This document shows positions 54,205 to 63,555 of a stretch of DNA of 64,000 nucleotides, one piece after another. The stretch covers positions 434,001 through 498,000 of the forward strand of contig JAPDOI010000150.1 of the NCBI GenBank assembly GCA_029168955.1, given 5' to 3'. This DNA is from Aplectana chamaeleonis (lineage: Eukaryota > Nematoda > Chromadorea > Rhabditida > Cosmocercidae). The position numbers and the translations under genes are program-made. The notes under the pieces were generated by a model. It did not search any database. It was not told where the DNA came from and was given only the letters and a program-made list of their open reading frames with translations. The number at the start of each line of letters is the position of its first letter. Position 1 is the stretch's first letter.

Positions 54205-54322
54205 CATGTCGATTCTAATTCAGCGGCGAGCGACACGACGCAATGTTTACAATCCATCTTGACCGAAAATCGATAGACTTGATGTGCACTGTCGCTGCCG
54301 CTGGTCGCGGGAAGTATTATCC
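54205..54322. mobile_element. 115-bp palindromic MITE, copy 2
   Basis: Right end (inverted) GGGATAATACTTCCCGCGAC CAGCGGCAGCGAC; left arm AGCGGCGAGCGACACGACGC. It abuts the 3' end of the gene at 53357-54196. Confidence 0.6.
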
Positions 54323-54591
54323 CGGCATTAGACCATGTTGTCGCAGCGATCAGCAGTGAAACTGTGAAAGTGGTCTTACAGACTGTAAAACTGCGAAATT
54401 CTCATGGCTCCTACGCGTGCTGGTGCGAGTCGGAGCTCAGAGACAGCGAGAGAGCGCATGACAGACAAAGGGAGCATCGCGCGAGCCGCTTGCGCCATTA
54501 GTGATGAGTATTACTGTTTTTTTTGCAGACGATACATACAGTCGGCTTGGGATCAGTTCCTAGTTATAGAGGAACCTTTGTCAGCTTCTTA

Positions 54592-54881
54592 GGGGTATGG
54601 TATACTTTGTCGCTGTAATGAGCGACAGGCATGCAATCTAACACAAATCGCGGCAGGACCCGTATCGAAGCAACCGCAACGGCCGTCGTAGGAACAGATG
54701 TCGCGTGTGGGTCGCAGCGACGTGTCGCGGAGGGCTGACATACTGCAAATGTGCCATAGCCTGTCGCTACCGCTGTCGCTGTGCAGTGCACTGCGACAGC
54801 GACAGATTTAAAGGGCGGGAGGCGGTCGCTGTCGCTGTGCAGAGCGGCGCGGCCGTGTGTCGCAAAAGTATACCATACCCC
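54592..54881. mobile_element. Harbinger-like MITE 'GGGGTATGGTATACTTT', copy 2
   Basis: Inverted relative to copy 1 at 45652. TTA on both sides (54589-54591, 54882-54884). Full-length match including GTGCAGTGCACTGC and TTTAAAGGGCGGGAGGCGGT. Confidence 0.85.
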
Positions 54882-55050
54882 TTATGGTTTCGCAATCATT
54901 TATAATTTTCTGTGAAATATACCAATTTCAATTTTGTCTTTTTTTCCTTTTTCCATTTTCGAGTTTCCACATGCATAGATCTGGACACAATATGCAAATT
55001 TATTGACGAGGCTGAACTTCGCTCCACTGTTTTACTGGTGACTAGCTTTA

Positions 55051-55479
55051 GACGCTATTCATACTCCTCAACGCCAGCGCGGCGCGCGCGTCTCGCGAGG
55101 GAGGGGTGTTAGAGTAGGAATACTTTCTATTCCCGTCACGCGCGTGACGCGCTTGCGGAGTCTACGAATGCTCCAGCGGTGAAGCTGTGGCGGAGCGGAT
55201 TAAAGTGGGCCTTAACTTAGCCGAGCAGGCGAGGCCTGTACACGCGTTCACTATAATGATAGCAGAAGATAGTACCGGAATTAACTTTTATGGAACGGAA
55301 TGAAATTGAAGATGGATTAATAACGAAAACGATGACAAAGTTGTTGCGGGCGTCGCCGCCATGGTGGAGCGGGTTTCACGCGCACACCGTGCCGGCGAAG
55401 AGTCGAGCCATTCATGCTCCAATGCCACCCCGTGCATCACGCGCGTAACGCGTTTGCGTTGAGCAGTATGAATAGCACC
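55051..55479. mobile_element. TIR element, TTA-flanked (Harbinger-like)
   Basis: Ends GACGCTATTCATACTCCTCA and inverted GGTGCTATTCATACTGCTCA, both continuing ACGC; TTA at 55048-55050 and 55480-55482. Shares GGATTAAAGTGGGCCTTAACT-type sequence with element W. Confidence 0.65.
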
Positions 55480-55557
55480 TTAGAGATCGCACCGATTTTC
55501 CTCGCGACAGTGTGAACTGTTGAAGATTGATCTCGTTGTGGCACTGTTGGCTAGCTA

Positions 55558-55754
55558 CTGTCGTTCTCGGAGCCAAATTCCGGTCCGGAATTACGGTCTA
55601 CGGCTGCTGCGTCACGCGACACGTTTATAATCGTGCTGGGAGAGAGGTGAATCGTGCCGAGATCAAGTTGTATCACCACGATTATCATCCTATTGCGTGA
55701 TGCAACAGCTGTTGTCCGCAAATGCGGACCGGAATTTGGCACCTAGAACGACAA
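55558..55754. mobile_element. Palindromic element of the 'CCGCAGTT' family, TA-flanked
   Basis: Arms CTGTCGTTCTCGGAGCCAAA TTCCGGTCCG and inverted TTGTCGTTCTAGGTGCCAAA TTCCGGTCCGC. TA at 55556-55557 and 55755-55756. Confidence 0.65.
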
Positions 55755-55756
55755 TA

Positions 55757-56094
55757 TGTAGGTAACATCATTGTCAATCAAACTACCGACCTCAACAGGG
55801 GGAGCGACCCACAAAATTCACGAAGGTGGTGTTGCGGTGAGTATTCCTGCAAGTGGTTAAAAGATTACGTAGGTGTATCGAGGGCGCGTATCCCAGTTAT
55901 GACTTTTTTGAAAAGTAATCCTGAAAACGAGAAATTAACCGGCAGATTTCTATGCTTGGAAGGGTACGCCGAGCAGGTGAAACTAAGCCCTAAACAGAAT
56001 TCATAGAGTCAATAATTCAGAATTTATCCGAATATCAATGAGAGAAATTTGTTGCTGTCGATTTTAGGCGTCCGGCTGTGGGTGGGACGCGACT
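55757..56094. other. 3' flank of the minus-strand gene
   Basis: No repeat or exon seen. Confidence 0.3.
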
Positions 56095-56565
56095 TTATTG
56101 AAATGCACTGATGCTCTTGGTCTCTGCAAAGGAGGATGCCGTGACTTTGCCGTATCCGCCTCGGCCACACTTCATGACTGCAGGTTTGTTGAGCTGAAAG
56201 TTAGTCTAGTGGGCCTGATGTATGCGTTGATTACTTCAAGACGCTGAAAACGAATCATATTTTGACCATGGGTTCGAGATCTCTTGTCTGCTTTCTGAAC
56301 CTCTCTTTCTCTAGCTTTTGCATTCCCCTTATTCTGTTTACCACGACCCCTGGAAGGTGCGCTTGTGTTCTCGTGGCTTTGGGTACTGGATTGTCGATTA
56401 CCAGCGACTGGTTTTCCCTTAATGTACTGGTATGCAATCCCGAGCGATAGCTGGCAAACATGCCGGCAAAATGTATTTGTCAATATGCTCTGTTTACTAT
56501 GCCATACAGTTGGCTCCTATCTGAACCATTTTTTTGTGAGACTCAACTAAGGACTCTTCCGACAT
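56095..56565 (-). CDS. Small basic protein, three or more exons
   Basis: Exon 56498-56565 reads MSEESLVESHKKMVQIGANC MA and ends at GTAAAC (phase 2). After a 47-nt intron (acceptor TTTGCCAG), exon 56267-56450 reads YRSGLHTSTLRENQSLVIDN, PVPKATRTQAHLPGVVVNRI, then RGMQKLEKERFRKQTRDLEP M. After a 73-nt intron (acceptor AACTTTCAG), exon 56095-56193 reads LNKPAVMKCGRGGYGKVTAS SFAETKSISAFQ, then TAA. Phases agree throughout. A further open exon upstream (about 56608-56756; LKDPNLTFSWLVGSRNDPTL CFPCKNVIIWGSRERM) with a GTAAGC donor could join in phase 1 if the acceptor is at 56556, so the Met start is provisional. A competing frame in the middle exon (GKPVAGNRQSSTQSHENTSA) is also open. No family recognised. 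Confidence 0.57.
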
Positions 56566-56814
56566 AGTAGTAACAAAATAGGACAGCATCAAATGCTGTT
56601 GGCTTACGTCTTGGCAGAATCATTCTCTCTCGAGAGCCCCAAATAATCACATTTTTACATGGAAAACACAATGTTGGATCATTTCGAGATCCGACTAACC
56701 AAGAAAAGGTCAAATTCGGGTCTTTCAAACGAATCCAGAGTTCGATTATTTTAATTTGTTTTCGGTACCTAGAACTATGTACCTAGATGTTCTTTTCCAC
56801 AGATGCATTTGAGG

Positions 56815-57140
56815 CAGGGTTGAGCAGCGTTGTGACCGCCCACAACGGGGGGTCGTAAAATTTTCAGAGAAAAAAAATGAAAATTTGGGGAGTGGGGTAG
56901 TAAAATTTTTAATAAACGACCCTTTCGCGTCCAAACGTGAGCCGCGACCGAACTGGACCCTAAAAGATACTACAAAAACTTTCGCTTCTCTTTAAAATTT
57001 GACACTAAACTTAAATAAAAAAATGGTCCCAGGGTCCCCCTGAGGGGGTCGTAGAATTTTGCGAGTTTTTTGAAAAAAAGGAAATTTGGGTGGGGGTCGT
57101 AGCCGCTACGAAAATCGCCACAACGGCCTGCCCAACCTTG
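56815..57140. mobile_element. hAT-type MITE 'CAGGGTTGAGC', copy 3
   Basis: Exact 8-bp duplication ATTTGAGG (56807-56814, 57141-57148). Ends CAGGGTTGAGCAGCGTTGTG and inverted CAAGGTTGGGCAGGCCGTTG. It lies just upstream of the minus-strand gene at 56095. Confidence 0.88.
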
Positions 57141-57307
57141 ATTTGAGGTGAGCAGAAAGGAAGGAGGGGTGCTGACGTGATCACTACGACTTCTACCAAA
57201 TTCTGGTGGTGCAATGTTCCAAAAAACCTTGTTAGCTCTGGCAGGATTTGATTGATATCCTTGCCGTTTTAGTGCCAGATTTGACCTAGGGCAATTCAGT
57301 TTTTCAG

Positions 57308-57463
57308 CTTATGGAGGCTCTTTGCCGAACCACCATTGAGTTCGCATTCCTCATCAATACGGCATGGGGAACGGCTAACTGCAGGCCTTCAGTAAAACAC
57401 ATCAAGGTGGTTCATGACGTTCTTCAGAGTAAATGCATTCCGTTGACTGCCAACGTTACAGAG
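57308..57463 (+). CDS. Exon of a plus-strand gene
   Basis: After acceptor CAGTTTTTCAG, phase 0, it reads LMEALCRTTIEFAFLINTAW, GTANCRPSVKHIKVVHDVLQ, SKCIPLTANVTE and ends at GTGCGC in phase 0 (read-through would add VRSNY and stop). Composition is that of a folded globular domain. It is probably part of the same gene as 58801-59350, with repeat 57727-58330 in the intron, but intermediate exons are not all resolved. Confidence 0.5.
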
Positions 57464-57726
57464 GTGCGCAGCAACTATTAAGATTCAGAAGCACACCTCG
57501 CATCGGGTGAACTTGTGCTATTTCTTTGAGCCCGGATGGATTTGAATCAAACGGTGGCAAGGAACTAAGTGAATGTTACTCCGTCGAATGAAGCGATAAC
57601 ATTGGACAAAATTTAACGCACACTGCGTTCAGTCACTGCGGAACATCGCGCAAGAGTGTGGGACACCTCGTAGAAAACGTTACACATTAAAGTCATAATT
57701 TGCCTAACAATTTGAAATAGGTAAAT

Positions 57727-58330
57727 TAAGGGCAGCATACACGCTCGCAAAAGTGGTTAGGATAAGGACATCAATCGGGTCGTGCTGCTCCTAATAGAAC
57801 TCTTACGTCGTTGGAGGCGTCAAAAACTAGTCAAAATGATCGCATTAGGTTCTTTTGGAGCTGGCAAATTATTCAGTCTCCGCCCACTCTCTTTGCAGTT
57901 CCCGCCCCTGAATGCAAACTCGCCCGAATTGATTGCTCGAATACTGTAATCTTGGCTAAAGTTCATGCTTTCAACAGCTTAAGGCTTTAAGTGCAAGCCG
58001 TACAAGTCCACTGACTTCGTTATCTCAACCACTTTGTCGCTAACTTCGCTAGTTCGCCCGAGAGTGCGTGTTGCTGTGTAACTCGTCCACTTCTATTCCA
58101 ATACAGTAGAAACTCATTATTTCTTCACTTGCACTGCGTTTTGGCCGGTTTTTTGTCAGTTTCCGATACCATCGCCTTCCAACATTCCATTTATGCTATG
58201 AAACTCATATCATTTCTGAGCCCGTTTTCTGCCTCTGAATTAAAATAGAAAGTTAAAAATTATTAACATTTGTACTTGAAAATTTGCATAACTACATCGT
58301 GGTGGATCAGAAAGCAAAAGAAAACGAGCT
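57727..58330. repeat. Diverged dispersed repeat, copy A
   Basis: Matches 59827-60600 in order: CACGCTCG.AAAAG near the start; AAACTCGCCC(G/A)A; CC.TTTTGTCGCTAA..TTCGCT; ATTTATG..AT.AAA..ATCATTT.TGAGC.CG; and .ATGGTGGA.. AAAG.C. No coding. Confidence 0.45.
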
Positions 58331-58800
58331 AAAGTCAGGAATTGTAGAACTCCCAGGTCTTAAATTCATGGCTGGAGGGGGCCTCGCTTCCTACAACCCC
58401 ACTTCCGAAATTTTCATGTTTCTGTGCACCTACTAGTTCGGCACGCCTAGCTGGCAAGACGCTGGCAAACACCTTTCCTACGACCTTTAATTACGCTAAC
58501 AGACTTTTTCCACTTTCTGGCATGGCATCGGATCGAAAAATGTAAGAAGGTCAGTACCGCTCGTGGGATTTGGTCAGAAAGAGCGCAAGGACGCGTTCTC
58601 GCGTATTGATAGTCTTTTTTGAACAACTAGTTTTAAAGTCAATCTTGTGGCGTTGAGTGGTATCCACTGGTGTAGCTTTTGCAGGAGTTTCGTTGAGAAC
58701 ACCAAGGTTTCAAATTATGGTACCGTGGCGAAACGACAGAGGCTAGGAACGCGCCACCCTTCCGTGATTAGAAAGCTGGCTGATTGCAAAACTTCTTAAG

Positions 58801-59350
58801 TCCTCAACAAAACCTCCAGATGCGCTCACCAGTGGGTAGTTGAATTTGAAGCAAGTCATTCAGAACGGAGGAACAATTCGCGCAAACGCGTCCTCTTGCG
58901 CTGTCTTACCGAAATCTACGAGCGGTTTCGTAACGGAGCTGAGCAGGGAACTTATAGCCAGTTTGGAATCGGGCCTGCACTGCGCGTGAGTTTCACAAGG
59001 AGTGGGATAAGTCCCGCCTTGTTCCTGGATTTGTGTTCAACTCAGATACATACCTTGTGGTCATCTCTTTCCTATTGATTCCCTGCCTTTATTGTATGTG
59101 GTTGTTGTGTCAAAGTCCAGTTGCTAAAGTAGTTTATTTCAGATGCATCCCTTACGGCTATGCAGCCCTACTCAAGCTTGTTGGTGGATAAGGTGGATGG
59201 TGCTGTTGTCTCCTTCTCGTCCCTTCAAATGATAGTTTTTGTTATGTTCGCATTAGTCTGTCGGCACTTTCCATGCTCGGTTACTGCTTTATCCCTTTTG
59301 CCGATGTACTGGTTTATTCGAACATGTTCCTCTCGATAATCCGCCAATAA
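58801..59350 (+). CDS. 3' exons of a plus-strand gene
   Basis: Exon 58801-58985 (acceptor CTTCTTAAG, phase 1) reads NKTSRCAHQWVVEFEASHSE RRNNSRKRVLLRCLTEIYER, then FRNGAEQGTYSQFGIGPALR, donor GTGAGT, phase 0. Exon 59143-59192 (acceptor GTTTATTTCAG) reads MHPLRLCSPTQACWWI, phase 2. Terminal exon 59257-59350 (acceptor GTTCGCATTAG) reads LSALSMLGYCFIPFADVLVY SNMFLSIIRQ, then TAA. A preceding exon ending at 58762 (EHQGFKLWYRGETTEARNAP PF) joins in phase 1 across a 38-nt intron. The RCAHQWVVEFE region suggests a small zinc module but I cannot name it. Confidence 0.5.
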
Positions 59351-59826
59351 AAAGCCTCACTAACGTCACGATCCGCTTTTGCGTTTTTACTGTTTTTGAT
59401 GACTGTCCACGCAACAACCGGTTCTCAACCACAATCGTGTCGAGATGACCGACGGTCTCGCACTCGGGTAGCGACGAGGTATCTGCAATACATATAGCAA
59501 GGAAATGTTGACGAGAGTGTAGAGTTTGCAGTCTGAGTTTGTAATTTCTAGTTTTAGAACATGGAGCAAGAAAAGGTTCAAATCCCTTCAAGCGCAATTC
59601 TCTTGAGGCTTCCCTAGCAAACCTATAACTTTCTTTCTGATCGGACAAGACACTGAGATCTTGCATTCCACAACAGGCTCAAAGGAAGCATGCACGCTCG
59701 AAATTGGTATCGATTTCAAGCCGTAAATCGAACTTCTGGAGCTGGTAATATGGGAAATTCACGAAAAAGCCGACGTATTAGAATGGAAGTGGACGAGTTG
59801 CACCGCAGCATAAACTTTCAGGTTAA
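59351..59826. other. No firm feature
   Basis: Several mutually overlapping frames. One plus frame (59690-59826) begins in repeat-end sequence (GCATGCACGCTCGAAA) and is therefore not called a gene. Confidence 0.3.
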
Positions 59827-60600
59827 AGGCTACGGACACGCTCGAAAAAGTTTTCGAGATTACTACGCTACTAGAGTCATATGGCTCCTAGTACAACGCT
59901 CACGCCTCTGAAAGCGTCGAAGCGACTCAAAACTACTAAATTTGAGCAATTCAAAACGAACAAATTCGACAACCCCGCCCATGAGCTTCGACAACAACGC
60001 CCTCAAATACAAACTCGCCCAGACTGATCGTTCGAATGGTCACTTTGGCTGGTTTTTGATGCTTCCAACGAGGTGAACGTTATAGTGCAAACTGTAAGTC
60101 TATCATCTTTGCTATCTCCACCGTTTTGTCGCTAATATTCGCTGCTTCAAGCGCGCACGGTGTAGAGTTCGCGCAATAATTTCAGTCTGATGAATTGACG
60201 GGACTGCGACGGTAGATCACCCCGCGAATCGAAACCCCGTTCTCCATTGAGGCCGCCAACCCCGCACGGCCAGCCGCCTGGTCCATGCGTCAGACTAAAT
60301 TGAAAACGGGAACCATAAGTCGTCCAATTTCATCTCATGGCATGGCAAATACGTTCGTTGTTCCTGTGTTCGTATACAGTTTCATTGGTTTCTTCGTTAG
60401 TTTCCCATTAAACCTTCGATTTATGTCATAAAATCGATGTCATTTTTGAGCGTGTCTGCAACGCCAGAAAATCGAAAGAAGTGTTATGAAAAGTTCTTGG
60501 GAAGTTGAAATTCTTAAAACACGGATATAGGTGTTTCACGGATACAACACCCTGAATCCGCTCATGGTGGACGAAAAGGCGCAGCACAATTATGGAGAGC
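59827..60600. repeat. Diverged dispersed repeat, copy B
   Basis: Pairs with 57727-58330. Starts GTTAAAGGCTACGGACACGC TCGAAA. Longer than copy A because of about 150 extra bases near 60180-60330. Confidence 0.42.
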
Positions 60601-60613
60601 GATATCAGCAAAA

Positions 60614-60799
60614 TTGAGGGAGGAAGCATATAATGCAACGCACTGCATGAAGTCAGTTTACTTGATAAAAACAGTTATTATGATTTACTACCAAAGGGAT
60701 CTATATCATGAGAGAGTTGGGAAGGAACACAGGAGGATCCCGCAATGCGAGGTTCCCCCCGACATAATAATTTCAGCCACAAGCCTACTTGCCTTATAG
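60614..60799 (+). CDS. Candidate terminal exon
   Basis: Open with protein-like composition: TVIMIYYQRDLYHERVGKEH RRIPQCEVPPDIIISATSLL AL then TAG. A possible acceptor GATAAAAACAG lies in frame. No partner exon confirmed. Confidence 0.28.
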   Translation: MREEAYNATHCMKSVYLIKTVIMIYYQRDLYHERVGKEHRRIPQCEVPPDIIISATSLLAL

Positions 60800-61171
60800 C
60801 ACCGCAGCTGGAGTCCCCAGTTTTGCTTCCAATTTCGTGACTGCCAAAAACTCGAAAGCGTAAAGGGTCATCCTACCAACCCAGCGAGCAATTACTGATC
60901 TGGTACCAAATGGGTCACGTTGACCTAAGCAACTGGTTTCCGCCAGGTTCACAATCACGACGTGGTGGAAATTTTGCGGTGCAAGACTCAACTGTGACAA
61001 TAAATGTTTTTCAAATCTGATCGGCATTTTTCCCGCGGACTCTCTCACTTCCCCTTTAACTCGTCCACTTCATTGGATTGTTTCTGCGCCAAGAAAAACT
61101 TCGTTCCCCTGGAAGCGCCTTCTGAGATGACGTTGGAAGTGCAAAGAAATTAATGAGTTTTCAAGTCTGCA

Positions 61172-61360
61172 ATGTCTTTTCCTTTCCATTGGGAAGCCTC
61201 ACTTATAACGGACGGCATTACATACGCTTTCTCCTATGCTTTTTTTGTGGATCGCGTGGTTTTTGTGATTTTTGAGTACATTTGGCTTGAAAATCTCTTA
61301 CAAAGGTTATCTGGCCTGCTGAATTTGGAAGGCTACGTTAGGTGGCTTCAAGGCTTGTAG
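61172..61360 (+). CDS. Candidate small hydrophobic ORF
   Basis: MSFPFHWEASLITDGITYAF SYAFFVDRVVFVIFEYIWLE then NLLQRLSGLLNLEGYVRWLQ GL and stop. Aromatic-rich with one likely membrane segment. No splice partner confirmed; may be chance. Confidence 0.28.
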   Translation: MSFPFHWEASLITDGITYAFSYAFFVDRVVFVIFEYIWLENLLQRLSGLLNLEGYVRWLQGL

Positions 61361-61483
61361 AGCCTGACCGCCTACACCTGTTGGTTGAGTGTTCCCCTTG
61401 TAGGTAAGAACGTCTAGGAAAAACGTTTAAGAGCAACCAATAATTTTTTTGGGGGTTCAATACCCGCACTAAGTTTTGTAAAA

Positions 61484-61723
61484 TTGCGAGCGTTCGCCGA
61501 ATTGAATGAAATTGTTTTTGTGGTCGTTTCCCAAAAACGTCGCGCGCGGCAATGTGCGGCGGCACTTCGAGCAGTAATCGAACAAGTAATTGGAGAGCAA
61601 TTTTTACGGTTCCTTCGTGAATATGATGCAGGTTGGGCAATCTCGATATTCGTGGAGGTTAAATTTTGGAAGTCCTTCATTGAACACGCCTGGAAACTCT
61701 CTGTAAAGTCGGGCTTGTGTTGA
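61484..61723 (+). CDS. Candidate ORF or exon
   Basis: LRAFAELNEIVFVVVSQKRR, ARQCAAALRAVIEQVIGEQF, LRFLREYDAGWAISIFVEVK then KLSVKSGLC and stop. Amphipathic and well mixed. Its end overlaps a small palindrome (61656-61767), and a longer minus frame overlaps it, so coding is uncertain. Confidence 0.28.
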   Translation: MRAFAELNEIVFVVVSQKRRARQCAAALRAVIEQVIGEQFLRFLREYDAGWAISIFVEVKFWKSFIEHAWKLSVKSGLC

Positions 61724-61767
61724 GAAAACCCCAAAACGTTAAGTGAAGGAGTTCGAAAATTTAACCT
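61656..61767. repeat. Short palindrome
   Basis: GGTTAAATTTTGGAAGTCCT TC pairs with GAAGGAGTTCGAAAATTTAACC. Confidence 0.45.
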
Positions 61768-61973
61768 GCACAAAATCTCAAGATTGTCACACCTGTATCC
61801 AATCAATGAAGTAAACGTATAGATTGCTTTCCTATTACTTGCACAGCTCCTACGCAAACTTTCGCCGCACTTCGCCACGCGCGACGTTTTCGAGAATCGG
61901 CCGCAAAAACAAGTTCATTCAGAAACAAAGCGATTTTTAGGAAGGAGCCCATTATTATTATTGAATTGGAGCT

Positions 61974-62198
61974 GTGCATATGGCAGCGTTTTCAGAATCC
62001 GAAAAAGTCTGTTCAAAAACGTCACAAGCATCGGACGCTTTTTTTAACAAGTTTGGCGAATGCTCTCCGTTTGCACAGAATAGCGCGGGTATTGTATTTC
62101 AGGGTGCTGATTGCGAATATGTGGTCCACTTATTCTTTTTTGTTAGAGCCCGACAGATTTTGTTTAAACCTTCACAACGATGGGGCCAGACAAAATGA
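61974..62198 (+). CDS. Candidate ORF or exon
   Basis: MHMAAFSESEKVCSKTSQAS, DAFFNKFGECSPFAQNSAGI, VFQGADCEYVVHLFFFVRAR then QRWGQTK and stop. A TTTTCAG acceptor lies after the first residues and a GTGCTG donor is possible after VFQ. Balanced composition; family not recognised. Confidence 0.35.
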   Translation: MHMAAFSESEKVCSKTSQASDAFFNKFGECSPFAQNSAGIVFQGADCEYVVHLFFFVRARQILFKPSQRWGQTK

Positions 62199-62240
62199 CA
62201 ATTTAGGAATGTTAGGACAGATTCAGCCCAAATATTTTCC

Positions 62241-62444
62241 GTGGGGACCTTCAGAGTGCCTAAGGCGAACCCAAAGCCTGCTTATCGGTTTTTGATAACT
62301 TCCCTTAGGTTATGGTGGATATACGGTAGTTTGGTCGAAGCCTCACATTTGCCTCAAAATTTCGTAAGCTGTGCTCCATACGAATTTGAGGTGCATTGGT
62401 CAGTTTTCGTTATTTTAACTACAAAGAAGGGTTTCGGAAGCTAA
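62241..62444 (+). CDS. Candidate ORF or exon
   Basis: RFLITSLRLWWIYGSLVEAS HLPQNFVSCAPYEFEVHWSV then FVILTTKKGFGS and stop. It follows the frame at 61974-62198 by 42 bp. No splice chain confirmed. Confidence 0.25.
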   Translation: MGTFRVPKANPKPAYRFLITSLRLWWIYGSLVEASHLPQNFVSCAPYEFEVHWSVFVILTTKKGFGS

Positions 62445-63231
62445 ATGGCATCAGATCGGCGTCAGGGTTTGTGGTGAAAACGACTTCTGAGCCTTCTCCA
62501 TGAGAATGTAGATCTGGTGAGCAAAATAAAAGTTGACAATGACAAAACAGGTTTTCGCACAAATTTCGATATATTTGGGGACGGGAGGACACCAAGCAAA
62601 AACTTATTCCTGAGCGTTTTTTTATAGATTTTCCCTTTATTTTCACATTTTTGATCGTCAGCTCTACCTTCTCATGAGGATAGGACAACAACCGTTCCTA
62701 TCGCGAACCTTGCCTTTATAGCTCCTGTTTAGTAGTTTGGAGTCAACTCTGGGACAGTTGTTTTTACAACCTAAAATCTGACAAACGGATAGGCATCCTC
62801 ATTTTCTACCGCACCTCCAGAGAAATCATTAGCTCGTCAGGAGTGAAGGTAGTTCTAGAGAGCGCACTGTGATTTTTAGTTCGAATATGATTCTGCATAG
62901 GAACGCGCTTTTCTCGTGAAACAGCTACTTTCACCCATATAGGAGCCGTCTGTCCGGCAAAATCCCATCCCGATTCTCGCTACTATTTCTTTCGAACATG
63001 TAACGTCATAAGAAGATATAGGAGATGGGAGGGGAATTTCTGGAAAGAATTATGTGAGTTGAACGTTGTGTGTTTATGACAGAAGGCCACTATTGGATAC
63101 AGAAGCTGTGATGGGATTGAGCGCACTAACCGTCAACTAATCCTGTCAGCATCTTACGCGGAATATCGAAGGACTATCATTTCCGTCCAGATCGTAGAGA
63201 AAACTGTTCAGAGCACATTCACTGGGCTCTT
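62445..63231. other. No firm feature; one solo TIR
   Basis: 62701-62722 (ATCGCGAACCTTGCCTTTAT) resembles the right end of the AAGGCAGTGTTC family. Nothing else seen. Confidence 0.35.
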
Positions 63232-63555
63232 TTGAGTTTTGCTGGGCGATTTTATACCTTTCAATTGGAAATGTGGAAATCGAAGCAGACAACGCAGTTC
63301 ACGGTTAATCTCGTTCTCGAAATCTCGGCGTGCAACACTAATTTGGCAGGTGCTGTAGAGGATAGGGTCGAAGCAAGCAACGAAAACTGGTCAGAAATAG
63401 ATACTAACGGCTTTGAAAGGTCTCCCGGTGCGTCTACCTATCCCGGTCCGCCCCCCAATCGGACGAGCTTCTGGCGCCGCACACGTTTCGATGGCAAATT
63501 GCCAAGCAACTCTGCCGCAGTTAGCATTATCGATTCGCGCAGATTCCGCGATTAG
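63232..63555 (+). CDS. Candidate ORF or exon
   Basis: SFAGRFYTFQLEMWKSKQTT, QFTVNLVLEISACNTNLAGA, VEDRVEASNENWSEIDTNGF then FRD and stop (107 codons). The first 60 residues look like a folded domain; the rest is Pro/Arg-rich and may be chance. A GTGCTG site after ...NLAG could be a donor. Confidence 0.35.
   Translation: MSFAGRFYTFQLEMWKSKQTTQFTVNLVLEISACNTNLAGAVEDRVEASNENWSEIDTNGFERSPGASTYPGPPPNRTSFWRRTRFDGKLPSNSAAVSIIDSRRFRD

Noticed and set aside
59289..59666. 125-codon minus ORF
   Set aside because: Expected by chance at this length, and it overlaps the terminal exon of the plus-strand gene ending at 59350.
61414..61878. 154-codon minus ORF
   Set aside because: Ser/Asn/Arg-biased, overlaps a palindrome and a more protein-like plus frame.
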